Made by a program: the position numbers and the translations under genes
The notes under the pieces: generated by a model
Told to the model about the DNA's origin: nothing
Seen by the model: only the letters and a program-made list of their open reading frames with translations
Database searches by the model: none
Source of the DNA: Kazachstania africana CBS 2517
Lineage: Eukaryota > Ascomycota > Saccharomycetes > Saccharomycetales > Saccharomycetaceae
NCBI RefSeq assembly: GCF_000304475.1
Contig: NC_018949.1
Span: 124,001 to 188,000 of the forward strand
DNA: 64,000 bases
Reading direction: 5' to 3'
In this document: piece by piece, positions 27,052 through 36,716 of the stretch
Layout of the letters: every line of letters starts with the position of its first letter
Numbering within the stretch: position 1 is the stretch's first letter

Positions 27052-28672
27052 GCTGTTGGGCAAGTGGAAGTTTGCCAGGTACTATGCTGTTGACACGCGG
27101 AAGCTAGAATATGCAGGGAGAAACGAGCAAATTGAGAAAGATTTAGATTATTACTATCCTTCAATGAGTGTTTTACGAGGTAATCATCAGGGCAAGGCTC
27201 AGTCGATAACTGTGGAACAATTTAATGCACAATTCCAGGATCGAGAAGAGTTTGACCGGTACGGAAGCGTTCTGTACACTATGAATGGTAGAATCAAAAA
27301 TATAAGGTTTTCAGGTAAAAAGATCTGTTTTATAGATCTACAGGCAAATAATGATAACAGACTGCGGCCGTCTGCCGTACAATTGATAGTAAATTTCAAT
27401 GCACTTGATCCTAAATTGACTGTGGAAGATTACGTAGCTGGAACAACTTTCCTGAGGAAGAATGACTATATTCAAGTTCAAGGCTTTGCCGGAGTTTCAA
27501 GTTCGTCCACTCATCAGTTGTCTTTAAGATGTACAAAAATCCCTTCGATCCTATCTCCTGTGAAATTACCGTTACCTTCCAAGTTGGTATCAACTTCGAA
27601 GATTCATAAAAACAGGGTCATTGACTACCAACTGAACGGTACACAAATTTTGATACTTAGAAGCCAGGTTATAAAATCAATAAGGGAGTTCCTTTACAGT
27701 CAGGGTTTCTTAGAAGTAGAGACTCCAATACTTTCTTCTAAATCAAGTGGAGCCAATGCAACACCTTTTGTAACAAAAACTAAGGATAACGTGCCATTAG
27801 AGTTGCGAGTCGCCCCGGAATTATGGTTGAAAAGACTAACTATTAGTGGGTTAAATAAGATTTTCGAAATAGCTAAAGTTTTCAGAAATGAAGGGATAGA
27901 TGCGGTTCATAACTCTGAATTTACGATGCTAGAATTTTATCAGACATATGCTTCCATGGATGACCTCATAACGATGAGTGAAAATTTGTTTAAATCCGTT
28001 TTATTAGATTTACAGAAGTTGATTAAGGAACAAGGCAACGAAATCAATGATCAGATTTCTTCCAATATTGATACGCTTGTTTTCAATTTGCAAGAATCCA
28101 ACTGGAAATTCAAAAGAATTGAATTTTTACCAACACTCTCAAATGAATTACATACAGACCTCAATAAAATCGATTTAGACGAACCGAGTGAGATCCTCAA
28201 AGCTATTCCAGAGGATGTGAAGCACCATCTTTTCAGTCAGAATGAGGCATTATCTCCGCATAGAGTGCTGGATAAGTTGTGTTCTCACTATATTGAGCAA
28301 AAATATTGTAATACACCTCACCCAACGTTAATCTACCATCATCCTTTACCTCTTTCACCACTAGCCAAAAGAAATCCCTTGAATCCACGAACAGTAAAGA
28401 GATTTGAGCTATTTATTAACTCTAAAGAGTACGTAAATGCTTACGAAGAAGAAAATTGTCCACATTTGCAAATGGAGAACTTTGTTAATCAACAGAACCA
28501 TAAAGATTCCAGTACGATCGATTTCCAATACGTGGAATCGATGAAGTATGGTATGCCACCAACTGGAGGACTGGGACTGGGTATTGATAGGCTCTGCATG
28601 CTCTTACTGGGAAAACCTAGGATAGAAGATGTTCTACCATTCGGAACAATTGATGATGTTAATACTCAATGA
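27005..28672 (+). CDS. MSK1: Mitochondrial lysyl-tRNA synthetase
   Basis: A 555-residue class II synthetase from the ATG at 27005 (a TTG three codons up is not credible). A short mitochondrial presequence-like N-terminus (LWRTAGATSKAPVCRLLGKW) is followed by an OB-fold anticodon domain (about 90-190) and the class II core: motif 1 near FLEVETPILSSKSSGA, motif 2 FRNEGIDAVHNSEFTMLEFYQ, motif 3 GLGLGIDRLCMLL. It charges mitochondrial tRNA-Lys; in S. cerevisiae pre-Msk1 also helps import a cytosolic tRNA-Lys into mitochondria. Length compares with 576 residues. An out-of-frame ATG at 26983 opens a 22-codon ORF that overlaps this start. Confidence 0.95.
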   Translation: MLWRTAGATSKAPVCRLLGKWKFARYYAVDTRKLEYAGRNEQIEKDLDYYYPSMSVLRGNHQGKAQSITVEQFNAQFQDREEFDRYGSVLYTMNGRIKNIRFSGKKICFIDLQANNDNRLRPSAVQLIVNFNALDPKLTVEDYVAGTTFLRKNDYIQVQGFAGVSSSSTHQLSLRCTKIPSILSPVKLPLPSKLVSTSKIHKNRVIDYQLNGTQILILRSQVIKSIREFLYSQGFLEVETPILSSKSSGANATPFVTKTKDNVPLELRVAPELWLKRLTISGLNKIFEIAKVFRNEGIDAVHNSEFTMLEFYQTYASMDDLITMSENLFKSVLLDLQKLIKEQGNEINDQISSNIDTLVFNLQESNWKFKRIEFLPTLSNELHTDLNKIDLDEPSEILKAIPEDVKHHLFSQNEALSPHRVLDKLCSHYIEQKYCNTPHPTLIYHHPLPLSPLAKRNPLNPRTVKRFELFINSKEYVNAYEEENCPHLQMENFVNQQNHKDSSTIDFQYVESMKYGMPPTGGLGLGIDRLCMLLLGKPRIEDVLPFGTIDDVNTQ

Positions 28673-28824
28673 AAAGAAAAATCTCCTGTAAATATATACA
28701 TGCATATACATAGACAAGATCCTTACCTATATGAAAGATCAACTGCCGTATTGAGAGGTATATACATGAGTTACTTGTTCAACCTCGTTTCCTTACGCGA
28801 ATGCTTTATAATAGATTAAAATTA

Positions 28825-28830
28825 ACGCGT
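28825..28830. promoter_or_regulatory. MCB element upstream of RNH201
   Basis: ACGCGT lies 51 bp before the RNH201 start. It is the Mbp1/Swi6 core seen at G1/S-expressed DNA replication and repair genes. Confidence 0.55.
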
Positions 28831-28880
28831 TACTAAAAACATTCAACTACTCTCAGTTGGGATGATAAAGCACGGAAACT

Positions 28881-29819
28881 ATGATCCCACTGACCGTTGA
28901 GAAGGCTCTGCACTCGATACATACAAAGACTTACCATTCTGAAGTGCCAGAAAGCATCAAATCGTCGAATTCTCCCGTTATATTAGGTGTAGATGAGGCG
29001 GGTCGTGGTCCTGTGGTCGGACCCATGGTATATGGAATTGCATACTGTACGAGAGACTTTCAAGAACAGGTGTTGATCCCGGACTACGACTTTGATGATT
29101 CGAAGAAATTGACTGACGAAGTGCGCCGTAAACTGTTCAGACTAATATATGAGGATAGACAGATTAACGATGTCGGTTATGCTACAACTTGCATTTCTCC
29201 ATGTGACATTTCCAATGGGATGTTCAGATTCCCACCTTCCAAGAACTACAATTTGAACGAACAAGCTCACGACGTTACAATGGATCTGATTCAAGGCGTG
29301 ATTAACCAAGGTGTTACGATAGAACATGTATATGTAGACACAGTGGGTCCACCAAATACGTATCAGAAGAAACTGGAAACCAGATTTCCCGGTATCAAAT
29401 TTACAGTGGCAAAGAAGGCAGATTCTCTGTATTGTGTAGTCAGTGTTGCTAGTGTGGTTGCCAAAGTCACGAGAGACTTGCTAGTAGAAGCGTTAGAAGA
29501 AGACAGCACCATAAATATACGAGACCACACAACGGGAGAACAATGTCCCGTAGGTTCTGGTTACCCATCGGACCCACGAACAAAAGTATGGCTCAGACAG
29601 CAACAGACGCCGCTGTTTGGCTGGCCTCTGGAAATGGTCAGGTTCTCATGGCAAACATGTCAAACTCTACTAGATGACAACGCCAAGACTGGTAAAGGTG
29701 TCGAGATTCAATGGGAAGAAGACTTTATAAACTCCAAAAAAAACCTGGAACAAGCCTGGAAAACGTACACATCGCAGGATACCAACTCTCCAATCACTCT
29801 AGACAACTGGTATCACTGA
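28881..29819 (+). CDS. RNH201: RNase H2 catalytic subunit
   Basis: A 312-residue RNase HII-type enzyme (307 in S. cerevisiae). Active-site signatures are [17 protein letters not shown] with the DEAG pair (about residues 40-41), the conserved VYVDTVGPP and the [21 protein letters not shown] block. With Rnh202 and Rnh203 it removes ribonucleotides from DNA and RNA:DNA hybrids in the nucleus. An ACGCGT element lies close upstream. The tandem order MSK1-RNH201-LAT1-TOM7 is that of S. cerevisiae YNL073W-YNL070W. Confidence 0.97.
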   Translation: MIPLTVEKALHSIHTKTYHSEVPESIKSSNSPVILGVDEAGRGPVVGPMVYGIAYCTRDFQEQVLIPDYDFDDSKKLTDEVRRKLFRLIYEDRQINDVGYATTCISPCDISNGMFRFPPSKNYNLNEQAHDVTMDLIQGVINQGVTIEHVYVDTVGPPNTYQKKLETRFPGIKFTVAKKADSLYCVVSVASVVAKVTRDLLVEALEEDSTINIRDHTTGEQCPVGSGYPSDPRTKVWLRQQQTPLFGWPLEMVRFSWQTCQTLLDDNAKTGKGVEIQWEEDFINSKKNLEQAWKTYTSQDTNSPITLDNWYH

Positions 29820-30187
29820 GTTGACGCTTTCTTTGGACATACATATACGTATATATACACAGCAATGCATGTATTGCGAAGCTCGTGCGAAGAGATTCCT
29901 CTCGGAGTATTGAAATTTGCAAATGGATTTTAAAGTCGATTTTGTAGAAAAGCCATAGGAAACTTTAGTTGATTATTGGCTGATCGTTACTAAATCTCAT
30001 ATTTCAAGCAATTGAGTCCCAGTAAAAGTATTCGAGGGTTTACTAGAATATTCTCATTTTGTTGTATTCAGTAAGTTACGGAACTAGGAGTTGTGTCTGT
30101 TTTAGTTCTAGAAAGGTTGTAAAGTTATTAGGGAGGAAGAACAAAGAAAATTTTAATTTGTTCATTGATTCAGAGAGTTATTAGATA
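29820..30187. other. LAT1 promoter region
   Basis: 368 bp. An ATTGGC (CCAAT-box core on the other strand, 29975-29980) lies about 210 bp before LAT1 and would suit the Hap2/3/4/5 control known for respiratory genes. No other gene seen. Confidence 0.45.
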
Positions 30188-31600
30188 ATGTCTACTTTTG
30201 CAAGAGTCTTACCAAGGTTATCGAGAACGTCTTTGGTTTCGGGTGCCAGATTGCAACTTAGATATCAATTGAGATGCTATGCATCTTATCCTGCTCATAC
30301 CGTCATCGATATGCCTGCCTTGTCCCCTACCATGTCTGAAGGTAATATTGCAAATTGGTTAAAGAAAGAAGGTGATTCATTGTCTCCAGGTGATGCTATT
30401 GCGGAGATTGAAACGGATAAAGCAGTAATGGAATTCGAATTCCAAGAAGAAGGTTATTTGGCTAAGATATTAGTCCCTGGTGGTACCAATAATGTCCAAG
30501 TAGGCAAGCCAATTGGTATCTACGTTGAGGAGGCCGATGATGTTGCTGCATTTAAGGATTTCAAACCAGAAGACGCTGGAGAGGGAAAAGCTGCTGCAAA
30601 ACCTGTAGAGGAAGCTGCTCCAAGTAAGGAAGAGCCTGCTAAGAAAGAAAGTACTACTAAACAACAACAAACCACGAAAAACCAACCATCATCCGATGAG
30701 ATTAAAGCACCAGCAAATAGAATTTTTGCTTCCCCACTGGCTAAGACCATGGCTCTTGAAGAAGGTATCTCATTGAAGAAAATCGAAGGTACAGGCCCTC
30801 ATGGTAGAATTGTTAAAGCAGATATCGAGAACTATTTGAAGAGCGCATCAAAGGGAACAGTAGGTGCCGCAACAGGCGCCCCTTCCGTAGGAGTAGCATC
30901 TTATGAAGATATTGAAATTACGAATATGAGAAAGATTATTGGTGAACGTCTATTACAATCGACACAGAACACACCTTCTTATATAGTATCTTCAGATATT
31001 TCTGTTTCCAAATTGCTGAAGTTGAGAAAATCATTGAACTCTAGTGCACATGAAAGATACAAATTATCAATCAATGATGTTTTGGTGAAAGCCATCACTG
31101 TTGCTGCAAAAAGAGTTCCAGAGGCTAACTCTTACTGGTTACAAGATCAAGGCATTATCAGGAAATTCAATAACGTAGACATCTCAGTGGCAGTTGCTAC
31201 ACCAACAGGATTATTGACACCAATTGTTAAGAATGCAGACTCCAAGGGATTAATGACTATTTCAAAGGAGATTAAAGAACTAGTAGCACGTGCAAAGATA
31301 AATAAACTCGCACCAGAAGAGTTCCAAGGTGGTACCATTTGCATTTCAAACATGGGTATGAACGATGCTGTTTCTATGTTCACTTCAATTATCAATCCAC
31401 CCCAATCTAGTATATTGGCCGTGGGTACGGTGAAAAGGGTTGCCCTAGAAGATGCTGGTTCAGAAAATGGAATCTCATTTGATGATCAAATGACAATCAC
31501 TGGCACTTTCGACCACAGAACAATTGACGGTGCTAAAGGTGCTGAATTCATGAAAGAACTCAAGAATGTCATTGAAAATCCTTTAGAATTACTCTTATAA
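30188..31600 (+). CDS. LAT1: Pyruvate dehydrogenase E2, dihydrolipoamide acetyltransferase
   Basis: A 470-residue E2 subunit. After a mitochondrial presequence (about residues 1-32, Arg/Ser-rich) come the lipoyl domain (IDMPALSPTMSEGNI with the lipoylated lysine in ETDKAVMEFE), a linker rich in Ala, Lys and Glu, the E1/E3-binding domain (ASPLAKTMALEEGISL and GTGPHGRIVKADIENYL) and the catalytic domain ending in the active-site motif FDHRTIDGAKGAEF, where His and Asp are catalytic. It transfers acetyl groups to coenzyme A in the matrix complex. Length equals that of S. cerevisiae Lat1 (482). Confidence 0.97.
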   Translation: MSTFARVLPRLSRTSLVSGARLQLRYQLRCYASYPAHTVIDMPALSPTMSEGNIANWLKKEGDSLSPGDAIAEIETDKAVMEFEFQEEGYLAKILVPGGTNNVQVGKPIGIYVEEADDVAAFKDFKPEDAGEGKAAAKPVEEAAPSKEEPAKKESTTKQQQTTKNQPSSDEIKAPANRIFASPLAKTMALEEGISLKKIEGTGPHGRIVKADIENYLKSASKGTVGAATGAPSVGVASYEDIEITNMRKIIGERLLQSTQNTPSYIVSSDISVSKLLKLRKSLNSSAHERYKLSINDVLVKAITVAAKRVPEANSYWLQDQGIIRKFNNVDISVAVATPTGLLTPIVKNADSKGLMTISKEIKELVARAKINKLAPEEFQGGTICISNMGMNDAVSMFTSIINPPQSSILAVGTVKRVALEDAGSENGISFDDQMTITGTFDHRTIDGAKGAEFMKELKNVIENPLELLL

Positions 31601-32093
31601 GGGAATCGTCTATTTCCATCTTGTAAATGTCAACCTACTTTTTTATCTCATATTATCAATCCTTAACAGAAGGAATATTCACTTTTGGAAAAGAAAATGT
31701 ATATATCTGGTTTGTATGAAGAATTTGTGAATAATATAATTGATTTCAATTTGCTAATTGAGCAAATCTGAGCTGTTCGAGAGTCATTACCAGGTTGGTT
31801 CGAACACGTTAAACGTGTGAAGATGCACCTGTATGTAATTTGTACAAGATCTTACAACATTAGTCATCTTTTCTGGCCACCATTAAAAGTGTATATCAAA
31901 TATTACTTTCTTGTCTATTTCGCCTGTCATTATCACTTTTTTTTCCCTCTTCGATATTACGAGGGCTGTTGATGAAAATTGAGGAACTTTTAACAAAGAC
32001 GAAGATAAAGGAAAAACACAGTGTAGTTTACAGATAGTTTTTTAATTAAGACTTGGGTATTCAATCGAAAAGTATATTTGAGCTTTAAACACA
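31601..32093. other. Intergenic region LAT1-TOM7
   Basis: 493 bp with no gene. ACACGTTAAACGTGT at 31804-31818 is an odd palindrome with 7-bp arms directly after a GGTTCGAAC that resembles a tRNA B box but has no tRNA around it. The remainder is AT-rich leader and promoter for TOM7. Confidence 0.5.
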
Positions 32094-32276
32094 ATGAATT
32101 TTTTGCCATCCTTCATATTAAGTGACGAATCTAAGGAACGTTTCAATAGAATTTTCAATCTTGCTCATACTGCTGCTCATTACGGTTGGATTCCATTCGT
32201 GCTATACTTGGGTTGGGCTCAAACACCAAACAAACCAAATTTATTGAACCTATTATCGCCACTACCTAGTGTATAA
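32094..32276 (+). CDS. TOM7: Tom7, small subunit of the mitochondrial outer-membrane translocase
   Basis: A 60-residue protein with the single membrane segment typical of Tom7 (AAHYGWIPFVLYLGWAQ) and the conserved Gly-Trp and Pro residues near NKPNLLNLLSPL. Tom7 is a small TOM-complex subunit that modulates complex assembly and dynamics and links to Mdm10. Size and sequence match S. cerevisiae Tom7 (60 residues), and the order LAT1-TOM7-RPL16 is conserved. Confidence 0.96.
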   Translation: MNFLPSFILSDESKERFNRIFNLAHTAAHYGWIPFVLYLGWAQTPNKPNLLNLLSPLPSV

Positions 32277-32542
32277 CTTTACAAACTGAATGGTCTGTCA
32301 AGATACTATGGAAACATTCATTTTCAACCTTCATGTATATAACTAATATAAAGTGTCATATACTCTCAACGGAACACTGACTTTTAAATAACGAAAACAT
32401 GATTTGTATGTATATGCTGCAAGAGTAAACAGAAAACTTTTTATAATATGATTCGATTAATAACGATTTATATGTTTTGGTGTTTACAAATTTAAAAGAT
32501 ATACCTAATTAAAAAAACTTCATAACATTTTCTTAATTACAT

Positions 32543-33145
32543 TTAGTAACCGAAAGCAGCTAATTGCTTAGCAACATCAGATTCGGAAGCAGCAGCGTTA
32601 GCAGCAGAGACCTTCTTGTTGAAAGCCTTCTTCTTGGCGTAGTATTCGGCAGATCTGACCTTTCTCTTTTCTTCTAACTTAGCAACAACATCTTCGTATT
32701 TCCAACCGACGGAAGAAGATAACTTAGATAAGGTGGTGTACTTTCTACCTGGTTTTAATCTTAAGACTCTTAAAGCGTTTGGAACAACAACTCTCTTCTT
32801 CTTGTCGTATGGTGGTGGAACACCTTCGAAGACCTTTAATCTTTCCATAGCAGCCTTACCACGGGCAGTCTTGTGAGCAATCATACCACGGACAGCTTTG
32901 TAGAAGATTCTAGATGGGGCTCTGAAGTGGAATGGACCTCTAGTTTTGTTGAAAATGGTAGCTTTTCTCAAGTAGTCATGGTACTTTAATTTATTTCTGA
33001 AGAATTCACCAGAAACGTTTAAGGCTTCAGCTCTGACAACAACAACCTTTTGACCGTTTAATAATTCTTTAGCAACAATAGAAGCTAAACGACCTAATAA
33101 ATGGCCCTTACCGTCAATGACAACGACTTTTTCGAAAGTAGACAT
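32543..33145 (-). CDS. RPL16B: 60S ribosomal protein uL13 (Rpl16), intronless
   Basis: A 200-residue uL13 protein (199 in S. cerevisiae Rpl16a): [51 protein letters not shown]. Codons are strongly biased toward those of highly expressed yeast genes (GTC, GGT, AGA, TTG). Both S. cerevisiae copies are interrupted near the start codon by an intron; here the frame is continuous from ATG to TAA, so the intron is absent. The name follows position next to TOM7 and FKH2 (RPL16B, YNL069C); the paralogue RPL16A cannot be excluded. Confidence 0.97.
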   Translation of the reverse strand: MSTFEKVVVIDGKGHLLGRLASIVAKELLNGQKVVVVRAEALNVSGEFFRNKLKYHDYLRKATIFNKTRGPFHFRAPSRIFYKAVRGMIAHKTARGKAAMERLKVFEGVPPPYDKKKRVVVPNALRVLRLKPGRKYTTLSKLSSSVGWKYEDVVAKLEEKRKVRSAEYYAKKKAFNKKVSAANAAASESDVAKQLAAFGY

Positions 33146-33807
33146 CTTCTCTATGTTGGTTTGCTTACGTTGTTCTTCGAAAAATAACTATAAGAATAAT
33201 AAATATTATCAATACTTAAAATATTCAATGTTAACTCTTGCGGTATCAGTAACAATATTGAAAATTGATGCGATATTCACTAACTCTGAGTCTCCAGAGA
33301 GTCGCTTGCTGGGTGTGAAGAACAATCCAGCCTGTACTGAGTCGGTGATGGGACTAGCAGCGGTCCCCGTAGGCAGAGAGGTTTACACGGAGTCCACGCG
33401 AAGTCTCATGAGAAGCAAGCTAGGCTACTTCCCCCCAGGCCAGTAGGAACAATCGCGAGAACTCGAAGTTAGCGGGACAACATCCAGTAGAAAGAGTGCC
33501 CGATTCCCCAGAACGGCAGGAGAATTTCCACCGCGAGACGCAGCCCATCGCTTCCCTACGAAAAGTAGAAAAAATAGAAGAAACTGAAAAATTTGATTTT
33601 TCTCGGTCGAGAAAATGGAAGAGTTTTGGGTGTACAGATTTATGTATGGGTTCAGTAGTCAAATAAGATTTGGCTGGAATCCAAAGCTCTTACCACTCAT
33701 CTTCTCTTTCATGATACAACTCTGACATTAATTCAAGTTTACTTGGATTTCAAAGGCAAAAATAGGTTTATGCTCATAGAGTACGTAAAATTTACATAAA
33801 ATGTATA
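33146..33807. other. RPL16 promoter and leader, FKH2 3' region
   Basis: 662 bp between the FKH2 stop and the RPL16 start, both on the minus strand. Two Rap1-type sites lie at 33627-33651; A/T-rich tracts around 33560-33615 fit the T-rich element of ribosomal-protein promoters. The 33280-33550 part is unusually G+C-rich and has no recognised gene. No 5' splice site or branch point was spotted that would indicate a leader intron. Confidence 0.5.
33627..33651 (-). promoter_or_regulatory. Paired Rap1-type sites of RPL16
   Basis: On the minus strand, ACCCATACAT (33642-33651) and GTACACCCA (33627-33635) match the core of the Rap1 consensus. Tandem Rap1 sites are the usual architecture of yeast ribosomal-protein promoters. 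They lie about 480-500 bp from the ATG, at the far end of the typical range. Confidence 0.6.
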
Positions 33808-36168
33808 TTAAGGATTCACCATGGTGATGGTGGCACTCTCAGTATCTAGTACTAATTGTTTGTTGTTGTTACTTGCAATCGTCGTACCACTCATACTGCT
33901 ATTAGTTGAGTGCGGTTTTTTTAATGGTGATGAATCGAAGTCCTTGTTTCTCTCCTCGCTGTTACTGTCATTATCATTGGAAGTCGTAGTTGTGGTATTG
34001 CTATTATTTCTTGTATCAGTATTTGCCTGGTTAACAGCAGGTGTATTGTTCACTGAACTGAATTGTAAAAGATTCCATACTCCTGGAGAGCTTCTTAAAT
34101 TGACTGATTTATTTGCTACTGGCGTAAACTTTGCATTGAAATTTATGTTCAATATCTTACTACTATTATTATTCGTTTTATTGTTTGTGATATTGTTGTT
34201 AAATTCGCGATCATCCAATTTTGGTGGGCTCCTCTGGTTCATAGCACTACCACGTTCTGGGGTATATGCTTCCATGGCAGTTATGTGGAAAGGCTTGGTA
34301 GGTGATCTTAATAGAGAATCATACCCGGGAGATAGGTGTGCCGCTGGTGCCGTATCTAACATGTTTTGAGTTGGCCCATCTATTATAGGCCCTTGAGATA
34401 GTGAAGTCGTAATGGAAGGTAATTGAGTCGTGATGTTGTTATTGGTGTTATTATTGTTAATTGGCTTACTGTTTATCGCTGGGTTTCTGTCAACGTAGCC
34501 ATTTATTGTTGGAGCTGCTTTCTGGAAAGATACTAATGCATTATTTGTAGGGTTCTTTGAAACAGGACTGGTATCAACAACAATCTTGGGAAACTGTCTT
34601 TGCATCAAACTTGGTCCATTCATGATTGGAGGCTGTGATATAATAGGGATACTGTTAGCCTGTTGATAACCAAATTCAGTCTTCTCCTGGTATTCGTTGT
34701 GAGTAGTTTGATATGGCTTGCTATCAAATACAACAGTCCCCTGGCTAGGTTGGTCTTTGACCTGCATTCTGTTCGGCAGCCCACTGTTAAAGTTGTTTGG
34801 TTTATAATCAAGCTGTTGATTGGTATTTACGTCATGTTGAGGAGATGTTTGAGTTGTGGATTCAAATTGTGAAGATTGCAATTGAGATGGCAAACAATTA
34901 TATTTGGTCATATGTAATTGAAGTTGTCTTGCCACAGAAGATCCACGTTTAATTTTACTTAAATCACCACTATTCCATTTTTCAATGAAGTCATTTTGAT
35001 AATTTTCACTAATTCTCCACTTCATCCCTTTTCCTGGTTCATTCGGTTTCCTAGGAACTTTTTCAAATGCTTTATTTAAGGACAAATTGTGTCTTATTGA
35101 ATTTTGCCAACCTGTCTTGGCAAATCTATAATATGCATAATTTTTGGAGATAAATTTATAAATATCAGCCAAAGATATGATGCCTTCTTCAGTGGATAAA
35201 ATTGCTTGTGTAATCATCGTTGCATATGAATGAGGTGGCTTCACAGTTTTATTTTCATCACGAGATAAATCAGAAGCATAATCTAAAGGTTGTGGGAAAC
35301 TGTTTAATGAAGAGGAATCGAATCTTTGTAAACTTGAAAGGGATGACGACGATTTTTTGTGATTCATTGCGATTGAATTTGCTTGAGAATATATTTTATT
35401 GCTACTTACACCGTTTTGATGGACAAATTTTGGTCCTGCGGGAAAGGGAAGAGTAGAACTACTACCATACATTTTGAAAGTTCTTATTTGACCTTGTGGT
35501 AGTTCACTAGCACGTTGAGTTTGTCCTGTGGGAACTTGATATCTTTCTTGTTGTTGTAAAGATTTGAAATAGTTAGAATTTTGTATAATTTCAGTAATAA
35601 GTGGGTTACTGCTATTTCCTGTGGGTCCCACAAGTGGCAATAATTGTGGCACTAGATGTTCCATACAACTTGGAGAGATAACTGGTTCTTGATCCGGTAA
35701 TATAAATACCATTTGAGTGCCACCAATATCTAGAATGGTACCCGAGGTTAAGCGTATCCCTGGACCTGTATTAACTCTTTCAAAGTTAACTTTGGCACCG
35801 TTACGTCCTAGCACGACTAGCTCCCATGCACCGACCTGCATGTTGAACCTTATCATCGCATGTCTTCTTGAAACCACTTTAGCTGGTCCCAGATCAATGT
35901 CCACGTTCAATGATTCATCATTATTATTCGCATCCTGCGTAATTTTCAAAGGATTATCAGTATTTCTTCCAATAATGATTTCTAAATCCTTTACGTAATA
36001 AGTCCAGTCCTTACCTGCAATTTTAGCATACGCTTGCACTTCAGTAGCAAAATTTCTCTCGTTGGAATAATCCCTTGAAACCACTGTCATATGTTCGGGT
36101 AGCGACAATATCGATATCACTGTATCTATGAGACTTTGATGCTGGCTTTTATTACCAATGGCTGTCAT
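33808..36168 (-). CDS. FKH2: Fkh2/Fkh1 forkhead transcription factor
   Basis: A 786-residue protein with an FHA domain at about residues 65-160 (IIIGRNTDN, VSRRHAMIRF, LGRNGAKVNF) and a forkhead DNA-binding domain at about 310-400 (KPPHSYATMITQAILSTEEG, GWQNSIRHNLSLNKAFEKVP). The long C-terminus is Asn/Ser/Thr-rich with several SP/TP sites. Fkh2 with Mcm1 and Ndd1 drives the G2/M CLB2 cluster; Fkh1 also acts in origin timing and donor preference. The length and long C-terminal tail fit Fkh2 (862) better than Fkh1 (484). The left neighbours equal those of FKH2 (YNL068C), and MET18 on the right recalls the FKH1 region, as expected for the shared ancestral locus. Confidence 0.92.
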   Translation of the reverse strand: MTAIGNKSQHQSLIDTVISILSLPEHMTVVSRDYSNERNFATEVQAYAKIAGKDWTYYVKDLEIIIGRNTDNPLKITQDANNNDESLNVDIDLGPAKVVSRRHAMIRFNMQVGAWELVVLGRNGAKVNFERVNTGPGIRLTSGTILDIGGTQMVFILPDQEPVISPSCMEHLVPQLLPLVGPTGNSSNPLITEIIQNSNYFKSLQQQERYQVPTGQTQRASELPQGQIRTFKMYGSSSTLPFPAGPKFVHQNGVSSNKIYSQANSIAMNHKKSSSSLSSLQRFDSSSLNSFPQPLDYASDLSRDENKTVKPPHSYATMITQAILSTEEGIISLADIYKFISKNYAYYRFAKTGWQNSIRHNLSLNKAFEKVPRKPNEPGKGMKWRISENYQNDFIEKWNSGDLSKIKRGSSVARQLQLHMTKYNCLPSQLQSSQFESTTQTSPQHDVNTNQQLDYKPNNFNSGLPNRMQVKDQPSQGTVVFDSKPYQTTHNEYQEKTEFGYQQANSIPIISQPPIMNGPSLMQRQFPKIVVDTSPVSKNPTNNALVSFQKAAPTINGYVDRNPAINSKPINNNNTNNNITTQLPSITTSLSQGPIIDGPTQNMLDTAPAAHLSPGYDSLLRSPTKPFHITAMEAYTPERGSAMNQRSPPKLDDREFNNNITNNKTNNNSSKILNINFNAKFTPVANKSVNLRSSPGVWNLLQFSSVNNTPAVNQANTDTRNNSNTTTTTSNDNDSNSEERNKDFDSSPLKKPHSTNSSMSGTTIASNNNKQLVLDTESATITMVNP

Positions 36169-36453
36169 TTTAATTCACTCTTGTAATGGTTATTGTATCC
36201 TGATTGAGAATAAAGGGGAAAATAACCTGGTAAAACGATGATAATGTTCCCGGATGATATAAAATAGACTTTACCTTCTACCTTGATATTGAGCAAAATA
36301 GTGTGTTGAAAATGGGAGAAAAAACAATATCTGACCTCTAAACAACAGTTAATCGATCAGGTTACAATAAATTTCGCCTTCAACAACAACAAAAGCTATA
36401 GATTACTGATTCTACCGACGGTGCAATCCACACTAATCGATCCCATCTCTCTT

Positions 36454-36460
36454 TGTTTAC
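36454..36460 (-). promoter_or_regulatory. Forkhead-type site upstream of FKH2
   Basis: GTAAACA on the minus strand is the forkhead core and lies 286 bp before the FKH2 ATG. It would allow autoregulation; binding is an inference. Confidence 0.4.
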
Positions 36461-36534
36461 ATTTTCATTCCATAAAAAAAATAGCAATTTTCCGTTTCCC
36501 GTGAGAAATTTCGGCCCATCTGGACTTCCCGAAT

Positions 36535-36598
36535 GCAACCCTAACTGCTATTTGCATAGTTAAATCAAACAATACATAGTAAAACATGTTAGGGTTGC
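36535..36598. promoter_or_regulatory. Inverted pair of Tbf1-type TTAGGG sites upstream of MET18
   Basis: GCAACCCTAAC (36535-36545) and GTTAGGGTTGC (36588-36598) are exact reverse complements over 11 bp, separated by 42 bp. Each contains ACCCTAA, the core bound by Tbf1. The second ends 118 bp before the MET18 start. Confidence 0.65.
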
Positions 36599-36716
36599 TT
36601 TTAAATTGAAATTTTATGGGTGTCAGGCATTGATTTGGCTGGAAAATTCAGAATATATATATAAAACTGGCATAGGATTCCATTCATTGAGTGCTGTGGT
36701 TAGGACTAGTATCGGT

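Noticed and set aside
31797..31805. GGTTCGAAC as part of a tRNA gene
   Set aside because: No A box, no pairing acceptor or anticodon arms around it.
33821..34369. 182-codon ORF antisense to FKH2
   Set aside because: It mirrors Asn/Ser/Thr-rich codons of FKH2, whose forkhead and FHA domains are unmistakable.
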